This document shows positions 47,429 to 57,945 of a stretch of DNA of 64,000 bases, piece by piece. A model generated the notes under the pieces. The model was given only the letters and a program-made list of their open reading frames with translations. It made no database searches and had not been told where the DNA came from. Source of the stretch: Clostridium sp. TW13 (GTDB lineage Bacteria; Bacillota; Clostridia; Clostridiales; Clostridiaceae); assembly GCF_024345225.1 (NCBI RefSeq), contig NZ_BROD01000001.1, forward strand, positions 3,296,362 through 3,360,361, given 5' to 3'. The position numbers were made by a program, and so were the translations under genes. Numbering within the stretch: position 1 is the stretch's first letter; each line of letters begins with the position of its first letter.

Positions 47429-49219
47429 CTATTCCCCTCTTCCTAACATAGGTAGTAGAATTGTAACTTTAGTTCCCTTATCTACTTCACTGTCTACATT
47501 TAAACCATATTCCTTACCATAAAAAAGTTTTATTCTTTGGTTTACATTGTTTATCCCAATGCTTCTTCTAGTTTTATTATCATCACTAGCAAAATCATTG
47601 TTTATTTGTGCTAACTTATCAGGAGGTATACCAAATCCATTATCAGTAACTACAATTATTGAGTTGTTGTTATTATTATATATATTTATAACTATCTTGC
47701 CTTTCTCCTTCTTATTTTCTAAGCCATGTACAAAAGCATTTTCAACAATTGGCTGTATAAGCAAAGGTAGTATTTCACACTTATCAGCGTCTAAATACAC
47801 ATTACATTCATATTCTATTTTGTCTTCAAATCTAATTTTTTGTATACTTAAATAATTCTGTAGTAACTCAACTTCTGATTTTAAAGAAACAATCTTATCT
47901 GTGACCTCTAGATTTCTCCTCATTATCTTTCCTAACATCTTAACAATATTGGCAATTTCAATTTGATCATTACAAAATGCCTTCATTCTAATTGTTTCTA
48001 GAGTATTATATAAAAAGTGTGGATTAATCTGGCTTGCCAACATTTTAAATTGTACTTCCTTTTGTCTTGTTCTTAATTCTTCTGTATGTATCCTTTCCAC
48101 ATATACCTCATTTATTAACTGCTTCAAGCTTTCCATCATAATATTTAAATCATTATATAATTCTCCAATCTCATCCTTACCTTCAATAGTTTTTTCTATA
48201 TTAAAATCACCTGAGGCAACTTTATGCATCTCACGTTTTAAAATAAATATTCTATCCGATAAGTTTTTAGAGAAAATTAAAATTAATATCAGAGATATTA
48301 ATATATTAACAATGATTAAAACTATTCCTTTAATAGCAACTGGCATAGTCTGCTTTGTAACTGATTCAATAGGAACAGCCATTAAAATTTCGAACTTATT
48401 TACTAAAGCTTTTTCAGAAAAAAATGAATTTACCACTACGTAACTAGGTTTATCATTAAAGTTACCTTTAATTTTATAATTTTCATCTCTTACTGGTACG
48501 TTATAATCTTTTATATCATATGTTTTATCTGTTACACCTAATGTTGAGCTGAATATTGAATTGTTATCCAGTGATATTACAGTTTCATAAGGTTCTCCTT
48601 GTATTATGGATTTTAAGTTACTATTATTTACGTTAATTACCAATACAGCTATTTTATTTCCGCTATAATCCTTTATACAACGCACTAAACTTAGTCCATT
48701 AGTGCCTGTAATTTCATCATTTTTATAAATCCAATTTATCTTTCCGTTATTTTCAAGAGCATTCTTATACCATTGCTTCGCTTTTATATCATTGCTTGCA
48801 TAAATAAACTGAGAATTATCCAACATAGTTGAATTATCTGTATAAAGTCTTATACTCTTAATCTCACTATAAGATCTAAGGTATTCGTCTAAAGTAGTGT
48901 TATTACCATATGCCTCTATTATTTCATTGTAACTAGTGTATTTGTGATTAATTAGGTTTGCGATACTTTGATTAACGTAGATTCTATCTGAAACATCAGC
49001 TGCTATTCTTATAATCTCTTCAAACCTATACTTAACTATATCCGTATTGTAACTTGCTTCATGAATCGTATTATTTATTACTATGTTAGTCATACTTTTA
49101 GTTAAATACACACCAACAATTAACACTGGAATAAAAACAACTATGAGATATATAAATATCAACTTATTTCTTATTTTCATATTTTTTACAGCGGTCGACA
49201 AATATTTTGTTTTTTTCAT
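47429..49219 (-). CDS. YesM-family sensor histidine kinase
   Basis: 596 residues. Membrane segment about 19-40, outer Cache-like sensor about 45-290 (RLYTDNSTMLDNSQF, GLSLVRCIKDYSGNKIAVLV), second membrane segment about 300-320, HAMP (about 322-375), His_kinase domain with phospho-accepting His in ASQINPHFLYNTLETIRMKA and an HATPase domain with PIVENAFVHG, DNGFGIP and GIGINNVNQRIKLFYG-like blocks. The pair would phosphorylate the regulator encoded next. It heads the operon with YesN and the chemoreceptor. Ligand unknown. Confidence 0.93.
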   Translation of the reverse strand: MKKTKYLSTAVKNMKIRNKLIFIYLIVVFIPVLIVGVYLTKSMTNIVINNTIHEASYNTDIVKYRFEEIIRIAADVSDRIYVNQSIANLINHKYTSYNEIIEAYGNNTTLDEYLRSYSEIKSIRLYTDNSTMLDNSQFIYASNDIKAKQWYKNALENNGKINWIYKNDEITGTNGLSLVRCIKDYSGNKIAVLVINVNNSNLKSIIQGEPYETVISLDNNSIFSSTLGVTDKTYDIKDYNVPVRDENYKIKGNFNDKPSYVVVNSFFSEKALVNKFEILMAVPIESVTKQTMPVAIKGIVLIIVNILISLILILIFSKNLSDRIFILKREMHKVASGDFNIEKTIEGKDEIGELYNDLNIMMESLKQLINEVYVERIHTEELRTRQKEVQFKMLASQINPHFLYNTLETIRMKAFCNDQIEIANIVKMLGKIMRRNLEVTDKIVSLKSEVELLQNYLSIQKIRFEDKIEYECNVYLDADKCEILPLLIQPIVENAFVHGLENKKEKGKIVINIYNNNNNSIIVVTDNGFGIPPDKLAQINNDFASDDNKTRRSIGINNVNQRIKLFYGKEYGLNVDSEVDKGTKVTILLPMLGRGE

Positions 49220-50399
49220 TTTTTCTACTCATTCCTTAATATATCCTTTATATAAATATACCACATTTTATTGTAATCGTATACTGAATTTCTCTCATTC
49301 TCTCTCATTTAATCACATACATTACAGTATCAAAAACATAATTATATTTTCAGTTAAATATTTAACTCAGCTTAATTAGTTTATTATTATATTTGCATTT
49401 TTAATATTTTAAAAATTTTTATAACTAATTTAGCGAGTAAAATTTATAAAATTTATATAGTATTTAATAAAAAAAATCTATAGTAAACTTAATACTGTAA
49501 TTAGTATTATAGGTGCACACTATAGATGATCCATGTATACTTTAAAATATAAATTTTGTAACTTTACAAGTATTTAGTTTTTACTTATACAACTAAATAA
49601 AATGCTACGATTTTAAGCAGCTTGATAACATTTTTTATACACTACTTAAAAATGATTTAAGGATTATATTCATAGCTGCTCAAATAACATAGATACCACA
49701 TAAATATTCTAGAATATTACCTGCAAATTTTTATAAAGAAAGTGTCAACCTAATGGTTAGATTTAATAATTTTATACCTGAAAAACTACTAATTAATACA
49801 GTTCGTTTACCTTACAAATTATCGGACTATTAATTAATAATATTTTGTCCACTACATTAATTATAAATACTTAACAACCTTGTAATATATACGTTCTAAG
49901 TAATGTTCTACATTAATAATCAGTAAAATAAACTTAATATGCAATTTATTTATTTGAACATATATATTAAAAATCTATCATTACACTTTCAATAAAACCA
50001 TCTTTGAATTTAATTGAAAATAGGCTTAAAGCTATACCATTGCTATAAGCCTATTTTCTCATTTCTATTGATACTAATGATGTATAAGTTATGACAAAAT
50101 TTCTGCACTCTAATACATAATGTATATGTTATCTATACAAAACTCCTCAATAATAATGCCCTGTTCAAGTTGCAATAATTCAACACTTATTACCAAGATT
50201 TAAATATAATACTTCTATATATAACTTTATAAATATATAGGACACTCATAAGTTTTTACTTAACTGTGGATTACATTTTCCATTTGTAACATTTGATAAA
50301 TTATTTAGTATTTCACATCATTATTCTGCGACTTCTATAGTTATATATCCAATTTTCTAAACTGTTCAGTATAATTTTGCATGTAAATCATGTCTAATT
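49220..50399. other. Long non-coding stretch upstream of kinase and xyloglucanase genes
   Basis: About 1.2 kb with no supported gene. It contains a nested hairpin (49476-49527: outer ATCTATAGT/ACTATAGAT, inner TAATACT/AGTATTA) and a strong terminator-like stem at 50017-50057. A short open stretch at about 49700-49830 (plus strand, about 45 codons, no ribosome site) could be a gene remnant. Unusually long for this window. Confidence 0.5.
50017..50057. terminator. Orphan terminator-like hairpin in the long non-coding stretch
   Basis: AAAATAGGCTTA (50017-50028) pairs perfectly with TAAGCCTATTTT (50046-50057), 17-base loop, A-rich before and T-rich after. No gene ends near it on either strand, so it may end an unannotated RNA or remain from a lost gene. 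Confidence 0.7.
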
Positions 50400-50462
50400 T
50401 TTACATTTGTAAACCTTTTCTACAATTGTATAATTAGTGTATATTTCAAGCAATTGAAATAT
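50400..50462 (+). promoter_or_regulatory. Promoter of xyloglucanase gene with overlapping dyad and 5' hairpin
   Basis: TTGTAA (50407-50412), 16 bases, TATAAT (50429-50434). A dyad TTTACA-TT-TGTAAA (50400-50413) overlaps the -35 box and could be an operator. The predicted transcript start falls at the first base of a perfect 9-bp hairpin ATATTTCAA/TTGAAATAT with a GCAA tetraloop (50441-50462), which could stabilise the mRNA 5' end. Confidence 0.65.
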
Positions 50463-50689
50463 ATTGATTTGAGTGTTTGGAATAAAATATAGAGGGGGAA
50501 TTTTCTTGTTTTAGCTCACTCCATTATTAATTAATTTAAACAAATCTAATCCTATTTCTAAATAATTTTATTAACAATTTTCTATTACCATTTCAAACAG
50601 AATTATTAATATCATTAATCGTAAACACCATATTATAAATGAATTTCAGAATTTAGTATTATCGTTAAATTTATTATGGAGATGATTGT

Positions 50690-53600
50690 ATGAATAAAAA
50701 AGTTCTTAGTTTATTTACTGCTGTTCTTTTTAGTTCTTCATTTGCATTAAACTTAACAACTTCTTACGTTAAGACTGCTAAAGCTGCTACAAATTCAAAT
50801 GTAGCATCAAACCAAACTGTAGCTACTACTGCTTACAACTGGAATAACGCAAAAATTGTTGGTGGTGGATTTATACCAGGAATCATTTATAATGCTAAAG
50901 AAAAAGATTTAAAATACATCCGTACAGATATGGGTGGAGCCTATAGATGGGATAAAATTAATAATAAATGGATTCCATTAACAGACTGGGTAGGATTTGA
51001 TGATTGGAATTCTTTAGGTTGTGAAAGCCTTGCAACAGACCCTGTAAATCCTGATCGTGTATACATTGCTGCTGGAACCTACACTAATGATTGGACTACT
51101 CAAAATGGAAAGATTTTAAGGTCCAGTGATAGGGGTAAAACCTGGCAATCTACAACCCTACCAATAAAACTTGGTGGAAATATGCCCGGTAGATCTATGG
51201 GAGAGAGATTAGTCATAGATCCAAACAATAACAATATCTTATACCTTGGTACTAGAAGTGGTAATGGCCTATGGAAAAGCACAGATGCAGGTGTAACTTG
51301 GTCTAAGGTAACAAGTTTTAGTGCTGTAGGTAATTATGCAGACGATTATTTTAAAGATCAAATCGGAGTTGCGTGGGTTGTTTTTGATCCAACTTCAGCA
51401 AAAGGAACTTCTGGTTCTCAAACAATTTATGTTGGCGTGGCTGATACAAATAACACTATATATAAGAGTACTGATGGTGGCTCTACCTGGGCACCTGTAG
51501 AAGGCCAACCTAAAGCTGGTTACTTTCCTCATCATGGAGTTTTAGCATCCAATGGTATGCTATACGTAACATATAGCAATACCTGTGGCCCTTATGATGG
51601 GAGTAAGGGTGATGTCTGGAAGTGTAATACAAAAACTGGTGATTGGACAAAAATTAGTCCTGTAGCTTCAACTAGTGAAGATGACTATTATGGATATGGA
51701 GGATTAGCAGTAGATGCTCAAAATCCCAATACCCTAGTAGTAACTACATTAAATTCTTGGTGGCCTGATGCCAACATTTATCGTAGTACTGATGGAGGTG
51801 CTACTTGGACTTCTTTATGGTCATGGAATGGTTATCCAACAAGAACTATGCGCTACACTCAAGATATCTCTGTTTCACCATGGTTAAATTGGGGAACAAC
51901 TCCTGCTTTCCCTGAAATGAATCCAAAAATAGGTTGGATGATAGGTGACATAGAGATAAACCCATTTAATTCTGATGAGATGTTATATGGAACTGGTGCA
52001 ACATTATATGGTTCAGATAACCTTACTAACTTAGATAAAGGTGATAAAATAACTATTTCAGTTAAAGCTGACGGTATTGAAGAAACTGCTGTAAACTCAT
52101 TAGTTAGTTTACCTTCCGGAGCACACTTATTAAGTGGTTTAGGTGATGTATCTGGATTCAAGTATGACAATGACTTAACAAAGGTTCCAAGTAAAATGTT
52201 TTCAAACCCTACATTCTCAACTACTTCTTGCATTGATTATGCTGAATCAAATCCAAACTATGTTGTACGTGTAGGTGTTACTGATAAGAAAGTTCAATGC
52301 TTTGCTTCTTCAAATGATGGAGGAAGCAATTGGAACCCTGGGAACTCAGATATTTCAGGTAGTGAAGGTGGCGGTTCTGTTGCTGTTTCCGCAGATGGAA
52401 ATACAGTTGTATGGAGCCCTACTGGTGAAAAAGCTACTGTAGGCTACTCTAAAACTAACGGTAACTCATGGACCAGCTGCATTGGTATACCTGCTCATGC
52501 AAGGGTTTACTCCGATCGTGTAAATTCAAAGAAATTTTATGGTTTCTTAAATGGAGTATTTTATATTAGTACCGACGGTGGCACAACCTTCTCTAAAACT
52601 TCTGCCACAGGATTACCTACAACAGGTACTGGAGATTTCAAAGCAGTACCAGGAGTTGAGGGTGATATATGGTTAACTGGTGGAAGCGATAAAGAAGGCG
52701 TTTATGGCTTATGGCATTCAACTGATTCAGGTGCAACATTTACCAAACTAACTAATGTTGATAAAGCAGATGTTATTGGTTTTGGTAAAGCAGCCCCTAA
52801 TAAAACAAATGTTGCATTATATACAAGTGCTCAAATCGGAGGAGTACGTGGAATATTCAGATCAGATGATTATGGTGCAAACTGGATAAGAATTAATGAT
52901 GATGCCCACCAATATGGATGTACAAATGCTACAATTACTGGAGATCCAAGAATATTTGGCCGTGTATATGTTGGAACTAATGGTAGAGGTATAGTTTATG
53001 GAGACCCTGTAAATTCATCTGAACCAACCCAACCTACGCAACCAACTATTAATGACTCAACAATTTCTCCAACAACAGCATCTTTTGATTTATCTAAAGA
53101 TAAGCAAACTGATATTCAAATATCAACTACGTTAAATGGTAACACATTATCTTCAATATCAAGTGAATCAACAGTTTTGATTCAAGGCACTGATTATACT
53201 GTTTCTAATAGTACAGTTACTATATCAAAAAGTTATTTAGCAAAGCAATCAGTAGGATCATTAAACTTAATTTTCAAATTTAGTGCAGGCAATAATTGTA
53301 CATTAGCAGTTACTATTAAGAATTCAGACGTTACACCAGATCCTACGCCAGTGCAAAGCAGTACTTTAAAATTACAAACATTTAACGGTACTACTACAGC
53401 ATCAAGTACCAAGTTAGACCCAATGTTTAGATTAACTAATACATCAACAAGTGATCTAGATTTATCTAAAGTCAAAATAAGATATTATTACACTGTAGAT
53501 TCTGATGTTAACCAAACATTCTGGTGTAATTGGTCAAGTATTGGAAGTACCAACGTCATTGGTACATTCAATAAATTATCTACAACAAAAACTAATTCAG

Positions 53601-53809
53601 ATTCATATTTAGAAATCACTTTTTCAAACTCAGCTGGTATGCTTAAAGCTGGAAGTAGCATTGATATCCAAACAATGCTGGCTAAAAATAATTGGAGCAG
53701 CTACAATCAGACCAATGATTACTCCTTCAATTCCTCATCAAGTTTTGTTGACTTTACTAAATGCCCAGTATACTATAATGATACTTTAGTGTATGGTGTA
53801 GAGCCTTAG
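50690..53809 (+). CDS. Secreted GH74 xyloglucanase with X2 and CBM3 modules
   Basis: 1039 residues. Signal peptide about 1-32. GH74 tandem seven-bladed propellers (about 48-775) with many DGGxTW repeats (STDGGSTWAP, STDGGATWTS, SSDRGKTW). The catalytic acids are likely Asp80 in RTDMGGAYRWD and the Asp of TTSCIDYAES near 515. An X2 module (about 782-880, STISPTTASFDLSKDKQTDI) and a C-terminal family 3 cellulose-binding module (about 885-1039, TLKLQTFNGTTTAS, YYTVDSDVNQTFWCNWSS) follow. It cuts the xyloglucan backbone outside the cell while bound to cellulose. No dockerin, so it is a free enzyme. GGAGATGA precedes the ATG. A leader of about 250 nt suggests regulation. Confidence 0.95.
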   Translation: MNKKVLSLFTAVLFSSSFALNLTTSYVKTAKAATNSNVASNQTVATTAYNWNNAKIVGGGFIPGIIYNAKEKDLKYIRTDMGGAYRWDKINNKWIPLTDWVGFDDWNSLGCESLATDPVNPDRVYIAAGTYTNDWTTQNGKILRSSDRGKTWQSTTLPIKLGGNMPGRSMGERLVIDPNNNNILYLGTRSGNGLWKSTDAGVTWSKVTSFSAVGNYADDYFKDQIGVAWVVFDPTSAKGTSGSQTIYVGVADTNNTIYKSTDGGSTWAPVEGQPKAGYFPHHGVLASNGMLYVTYSNTCGPYDGSKGDVWKCNTKTGDWTKISPVASTSEDDYYGYGGLAVDAQNPNTLVVTTLNSWWPDANIYRSTDGGATWTSLWSWNGYPTRTMRYTQDISVSPWLNWGTTPAFPEMNPKIGWMIGDIEINPFNSDEMLYGTGATLYGSDNLTNLDKGDKITISVKADGIEETAVNSLVSLPSGAHLLSGLGDVSGFKYDNDLTKVPSKMFSNPTFSTTSCIDYAESNPNYVVRVGVTDKKVQCFASSNDGGSNWNPGNSDISGSEGGGSVAVSADGNTVVWSPTGEKATVGYSKTNGNSWTSCIGIPAHARVYSDRVNSKKFYGFLNGVFYISTDGGTTFSKTSATGLPTTGTGDFKAVPGVEGDIWLTGGSDKEGVYGLWHSTDSGATFTKLTNVDKADVIGFGKAAPNKTNVALYTSAQIGGVRGIFRSDDYGANWIRINDDAHQYGCTNATITGDPRIFGRVYVGTNGRGIVYGDPVNSSEPTQPTQPTINDSTISPTTASFDLSKDKQTDIQISTTLNGNTLSSISSESTVLIQGTDYTVSNSTVTISKSYLAKQSVGSLNLIFKFSAGNNCTLAVTIKNSDVTPDPTPVQSSTLKLQTFNGTTTASSTKLDPMFRLTNTSTSDLDLSKVKIRYYYTVDSDVNQTFWCNWSSIGSTNVIGTFNKLSTTKTNSDSYLEITFSNSAGMLKAGSSIDIQTMLAKNNWSSYNQTNDYSFNSSSSFVDFTKCPVYYNDTLVYGVEP

Positions 53810-53922
53810 TAATCTATAAAGGAATACCATTTTGCAAGTTAAATATTGAGTGAAATTAAATGTTAAAGTATCTAACATTATGTACCTTAACATTCTATAA
53901 TTAACTATTACAAAAATTTAAA

Positions 53923-53966
53923 GACTGCGTATAAAATCATAATTTTTATATGCAGTTATTTTTTTA
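53923..53966 (+). terminator. Terminator of xyloglucanase gene
   Basis: ACTGCGTATAAAA and TTTTATATGCAGT pair (one G-T) with a short loop, followed by TATTTTTTTAT. Confidence 0.88.
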
Positions 53967-54028
53967 TACATAAGAAATTAACATAGTACTTTTAGGTATA
54001 GGTGCTTTTAGGTATATTCTAAATCGTG

Positions 54029-54115
54029 TATAGAACTATTCCACTTAAATGTTGGTGAAAATTTTGTCGAATTTTTGTAACTTGTCCAACAACATTATTA
54101 TGGAATAGTTCTATA
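54029..54115. repeat. Copy C of the interspersed hairpin repeat
   Basis: TATAGAACTATTCCACTTAA at the left; the right end ATTATGGAATAGTTCTATA is its near-perfect complement over the outer 15 bases. Shorter than copies A and B by an internal deletion. It lies about 130 bp before the transposase-like gene. Confidence 0.87.
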
Positions 54116-54245
54116 GGGATTCTCATAGATACATAGTCACATACCTCTCCTTAATTCTTCATAAAAAATTTTAATCACAGTGAATATAAAAAAATAATCA
54201 GTCAAAAATTCAGAGAGAACATATTTTCTGAATGGAGTGATTGAG

Positions 54246-55262
54246 GTGAGGACTAATAAATTAGATTTATTTTCAACGAACCAATGCAATGAAGAATTTA
54301 AGGAAACTTACATAAAAGATTGTTTAAACTACTATTACGACTTTTTAAAATCAGCTAAAAACATAGCCAAATGCCCACACTGCGGCAGTATCAACATAAT
54401 AAAATATGGATACACAAAGTCAGGCACCAATATGTATAAAAGACATCTATGTAAATGCTGTGATAAAACTTTTTCTGAGGTTACCACATCTCCATTAAGC
54501 TACAGTAAAAAAGATATTCACGTATGGATACAATATTTAGGCTGCATGGCTAAGGGTATGACATTGAAAGCAATATCAGAGGAATTAAAAATAAATATTA
54601 AAACAGCTTTTGCGTGGAGACATAAGATATTAAGTTCTATTGAGAGTAAAGTAATGGCGAGTGAGTTGTCACATCATGTGCAAGTTGATGATTTTATGAT
54701 GCGAAAAAACTTAAAAGGAAATAAGAAAATTCCTTTAGAAACTAAAAAAGCTAGATTAAAATATTCAAGGTTTGAAGCACCTATGAATGAAAGAATAAGA
54801 GTAATAAGCTGCATAGATGATTCAAAAAATATAGTTTTAAGAGGAATAGACAATAGTGTAGTAAATTATGAAGATGCAAGAAAGTTCTTATCTCCGTTAG
54901 TGAAACCAAAGTCAATACTATGTACAGCAAGAAATTTTTCGTATATAAGTTTTGCAAAGAAAAATAAGTTTAGAATAGAGTTAGAAAGATCGAAACGGTA
55001 TAAAACCAAAACAGGGGAATACTTAGATAACAAAACAGCCAGAAATAATGGATTTAATTTTATTAGATATATAGAAAAATTCATGGGGATTGCCACGAAA
55101 TATGTGAATTATTATCTTAATTTATATGTTTGGGATATTAAAAACAAGGCAAACCAATTTTGTGTTGCAGTAAAACAGTTATTTATAAAATTACTAAACA
55201 GCAATAAAGTTTTGAGAACTGTTGATTTTAAGAATGTAACTTTAGATGGGGTATCACATTAA
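54246..55262 (+). CDS. IS1595-like transposase-derived protein, catalytic site degraded
   Basis: 338 residues from GTG at 54246 (GGAG at 54234-54237); GTG at 54237 overlaps that site. An N-terminal zinc ribbon CPHCGSINIIKYGYTKSGTN with a second Cys pair CKCCDKTF (about 40-75) is typical of ISXO2/IS1595 transposases, then a helix-turn-helix-like MTLKAISEELKINIKTAFAW. The DDE-type domain keeps the first Asp (QVDDFMMRKNLKGNKK) and the C-terminal GIATKYVNYYLNL block. Where active relatives have CTDxHxSY, this protein has CTARNFSY, losing the second catalytic Asp, and the NSLHSNLK-like motif is also changed. The frame is nevertheless intact, so it is either recently dead or domesticated. No flanking target duplication was found. 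Confidence 0.82.
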   Translation: MRTNKLDLFSTNQCNEEFKETYIKDCLNYYYDFLKSAKNIAKCPHCGSINIIKYGYTKSGTNMYKRHLCKCCDKTFSEVTTSPLSYSKKDIHVWIQYLGCMAKGMTLKAISEELKINIKTAFAWRHKILSSIESKVMASELSHHVQVDDFMMRKNLKGNKKIPLETKKARLKYSRFEAPMNERIRVISCIDDSKNIVLRGIDNSVVNYEDARKFLSPLVKPKSILCTARNFSYISFAKKNKFRIELERSKRYKTKTGEYLDNKTARNNGFNFIRYIEKFMGIATKYVNYYLNLYVWDIKNKANQFCVAVKQLFIKLLNSNKVLRTVDFKNVTLDGVSH

Positions 55263-55316
55263 TTATTACTTTAATTAACTTGTAGTTTTAAGAAGTAACA
55301 GCTATGTATTGACAAG

Positions 55317-55354
55317 TTATTAACTATATCAAATAAAACCAATATAGTTAATAA
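55317..55354. terminator. 13-bp perfect inverted repeat after the transposase-like gene
   Basis: TTATTAACTATAT (55317-55329) and ATATAGTTAATAA (55342-55354), 12-base loop, 54 bp past the stop. It ends in AAGAAAAG, so it is not a classic U-tract terminator; it could be an element end. Confidence 0.5.
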
Positions 55355-55360
55355 GAAAAG

Positions 55361-55400
55361 AAGCAGGTTACATGAATTTTTCAATTCAAGTGACTTGCTT
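55361..55400 (-). terminator. Terminator of GH95 gene
   Basis: AAGCAAGTCACTTGAA and TTCATGTAACCTGCTT on the minus strand pair with three mismatches or wobbles, followed by CTTTTCTT, about 70 bp after the GH95 stop. Confidence 0.6.
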
Positions 55401-55471
55401 TAAAGGGATTATCTTTATATTAATAACTTAGTATTTTATATTTGTTAACTAAATTCTTTTTGGTAAACATA

Positions 55472-57820
55472 TTATTTTGTTTTTATTAACGTTAATCTAA
55501 GATCCTTATTAAAAACGTACTTAGCTCCTTTAAATGCTGCAATTTCAATTTCTTTATCATTATATTTTAATTTAAGTGGTGCTGCATTATCAGATATTAT
55601 TTCAATCTTTCTAACTTTACCATCTTCCCAAGAAAAATCAACTTCAAATCCACCTCTTGCTCTTAGTCCTTTTACTGAACCATCTTTCCAAGCCTTAGGA
55701 ATTGCTGGTAAAATCTCTATTGCACCATTATGACTTTGAATTAGCATTTCTGCTATCCCTGCTGTACCACCAAAATTACCATCAATTTGGAATGGAGGGC
55801 ATACATCAAATAAATTAGATAATGTCAATTTTTTTAATAATGTCAATACATAATTATATGCAGACTCTCCATCTTTAAGTCTTGAAAATAAACAAATTAG
55901 CCAAGAACAGCTCCAACCAGTATGCCCTCCACCTGCAACCAGTCTTCTACTTATTGTAGTTTTGCAAGCTTCATAAATTTCTTTGTTGGTTTCTTCAGTT
56001 ATTTCCTTCCCAGGATATAGGCCAAATAGATGTGACATATGTCTGTGACCTTGTTCTGTTTCTTCAAAATCCTTAAACCACTCTTGAATTTGGCCATGCT
56101 TTCCTACTTTATATGGTAGTAACTTAGCCTTTGCCTTTTCTAACGTTTCTCTAAAATCATTATCAACATCTAATATCTTGCTTGCTTCAATGCAATTAGT
56201 AAACAAATCCCTTGCTATAGCCATGTCCATAGTAGATCCTATACTAGCACAACAAGCATTTCCGTTCTCATCTGCAAAGGCATTTTCAGGAGAAGTTGAT
56301 GGACAGGTTACTAAATTACCTTCCTTATCTTCTATTAACCAATCCAATAAAAAAGTAGCCGCTCCCTTCATTAGAGGATATGCTTCATCTTCTAAAAACT
56401 TCTGATCTCTTGTAAAGTCATAATGTTCCCAAAGATGTTGGCACATCCAAGCTGCCCCCATTGGCCAATATGCCCACATGATATGACCACCAACTGGAGT
56501 TGAATGTCTCCATAAATCCACATTATGATTAACAGTCCATCCATCACATCCAAATTGAATTTTGGCTGTTTTAGCTCCTGTTATAGATAACTCTTTTAAC
56601 ATTCTAAATAAAGGCTCATGACATTGAGATAAATTACAAACTTCAGCTGGCCAATAATTCATCTCTACATTTATATTAGTGGTATAATTACTGCTCCATG
56701 CTGGCCTTAAGTCTTCATTCCATATACCTTGAAGGTTAGCTGGTTGAGTTCCTTTTCTTGAACTACTAATCAATAGATATCTGCCATATTGAAAATATAG
56801 TGTTACTAAGGCTAAATCTTGTTCTCCTTCAATTACACGTTTTAATCTTTCATCTGTTGGGATGCTATTTTTATCAGCATCACCTAAGTCAAACTCTACC
56901 TTATCAAATAATTTCATATAGTCTATAACATGAATATTATATATCTCTCTATAGGATCTATTTATTACTTTTTCTATAGTGTTCTTACATAATTCTATGG
57001 GATTAACACCCTCAGTGCCTGGTTCTTTATCAAAGCCATTATAACTAGTATGAGCTGTTATTACTAAAATAACGCTATTTGCATTTTCTACACTAAGTAC
57101 ACCATCTTTAGTACTAACCGTCCCCCCCACTAATTTTACATTAACTCTAGTTTGGAATGTCATGCCCATTCTATTATCTTCATCATAAATTATAGCATTA
57201 TCTGATTGTTCATAACTTGGTACAGCATGTATTGGTGCTCTTCCATTTAACGCTATTGAATTTGGACTAATACTTTCTACTTCATATCTAAGCAAACTAT
57301 CTAAATGAGCTATGAAACTAATACTATTAACTTTGTCTGCATCAAATTTCATTATTATTGCATTATCTGGCTTAGAGGCGAATATCTCTCTTCTATAATT
57401 TACATCCTCTATATCATAACTAATTCTTAGCACAGCCTCCTGTATATTTAATTCACGTTTATAATTAATATATGCATCTGATGAATGTTGAAAGTCTAAA
57501 TATAAATTTCCCATTGGAGAATATGATTCAGTGTATGCTCCAAGTAATTTATCATTCATCAATTTTTGAGCTTCAAAAAATTTATCTTTAACTATTAATG
57601 ATCTCACTTCTTCTAAATATTTATGTGATTCATAATTTTGAGTATCTCTTGGAATTCCTGCCCATAAGGTATCTTCATTTAATTGAATTCTTTCCTTTGA
57701 CACATTTCCAAAAACCATAGCTCCAAGTCTGCCATTTCCAACTGGAAGTGCTTCTACCCATTCTTTTGCAGGTGTGTTATACCATAACCTTAAATTGCTA
57801 TTTACTTTTGACTTTTCCAT
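55472..57820 (-). CDS. Intracellular GH95 alpha-L-fucosidase / alpha-L-galactosidase
   Basis: 782 residues, no signal peptide. An N-terminal sandwich starts [20 protein letters not shown] then [20 protein letters not shown], the family hallmark; the (alpha/alpha)6 barrel contains [35 protein letters not shown] and [11 protein letters not shown]; a C-terminal sandwich includes [20 protein letters not shown]. It removes terminal alpha-1,2-fucose (or L-galactose) from xyloglucan side chains brought into the cell. It follows the GH3 gene by 125 bp and with GH3 and GH31 forms the downstream part of the xyloglucan locus. Confidence 0.93.
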   Translation of the reverse strand: MEKSKVNSNLRLWYNTPAKEWVEALPVGNGRLGAMVFGNVSKERIQLNEDTLWAGIPRDTQNYESHKYLEEVRSLIVKDKFFEAQKLMNDKLLGAYTESYSPMGNLYLDFQHSSDAYINYKRELNIQEAVLRISYDIEDVNYRREIFASKPDNAIIMKFDADKVNSISFIAHLDSLLRYEVESISPNSIALNGRAPIHAVPSYEQSDNAIIYDEDNRMGMTFQTRVNVKLVGGTVSTKDGVLSVENANSVILVITAHTSYNGFDKEPGTEGVNPIELCKNTIEKVINRSYREIYNIHVIDYMKLFDKVEFDLGDADKNSIPTDERLKRVIEGEQDLALVTLYFQYGRYLLISSSRKGTQPANLQGIWNEDLRPAWSSNYTTNINVEMNYWPAEVCNLSQCHEPLFRMLKELSITGAKTAKIQFGCDGWTVNHNVDLWRHSTPVGGHIMWAYWPMGAAWMCQHLWEHYDFTRDQKFLEDEAYPLMKGAATFLLDWLIEDKEGNLVTCPSTSPENAFADENGNACCASIGSTMDMAIARDLFTNCIEASKILDVDNDFRETLEKAKAKLLPYKVGKHGQIQEWFKDFEETEQGHRHMSHLFGLYPGKEITEETNKEIYEACKTTISRRLVAGGGHTGWSCSWLICLFSRLKDGESAYNYVLTLLKKLTLSNLFDVCPPFQIDGNFGGTAGIAEMLIQSHNGAIEILPAIPKAWKDGSVKGLRARGGFEVDFSWEDGKVRKIEIISDNAAPLKLKYNDKEIEIAAFKGAKYVFNKDLRLTLIKTK

Positions 57821-57945
57821 ACCCCTAGCCTTCCTTACACAAAATATTCTTTCACTAAATAACTATATTTAATGAACTCTATCTGCTTTAAACTATATCC
57901 AACCCATCATAAATAATATGCTTTAATAAAAATCAATTTCACAAA

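Noticed and set aside
49700-49830. Small protein gene on the plus strand
   Set aside because: About 45 codons with an upstream stop and no ribosome site or start; at most a remnant.
54029-55354. Complete insertion sequence bounded by the hairpin repeat and the 55317-55354 inverted repeat
   Set aside because: The two flanking structures are not inverted copies of each other and no target duplication is visible.
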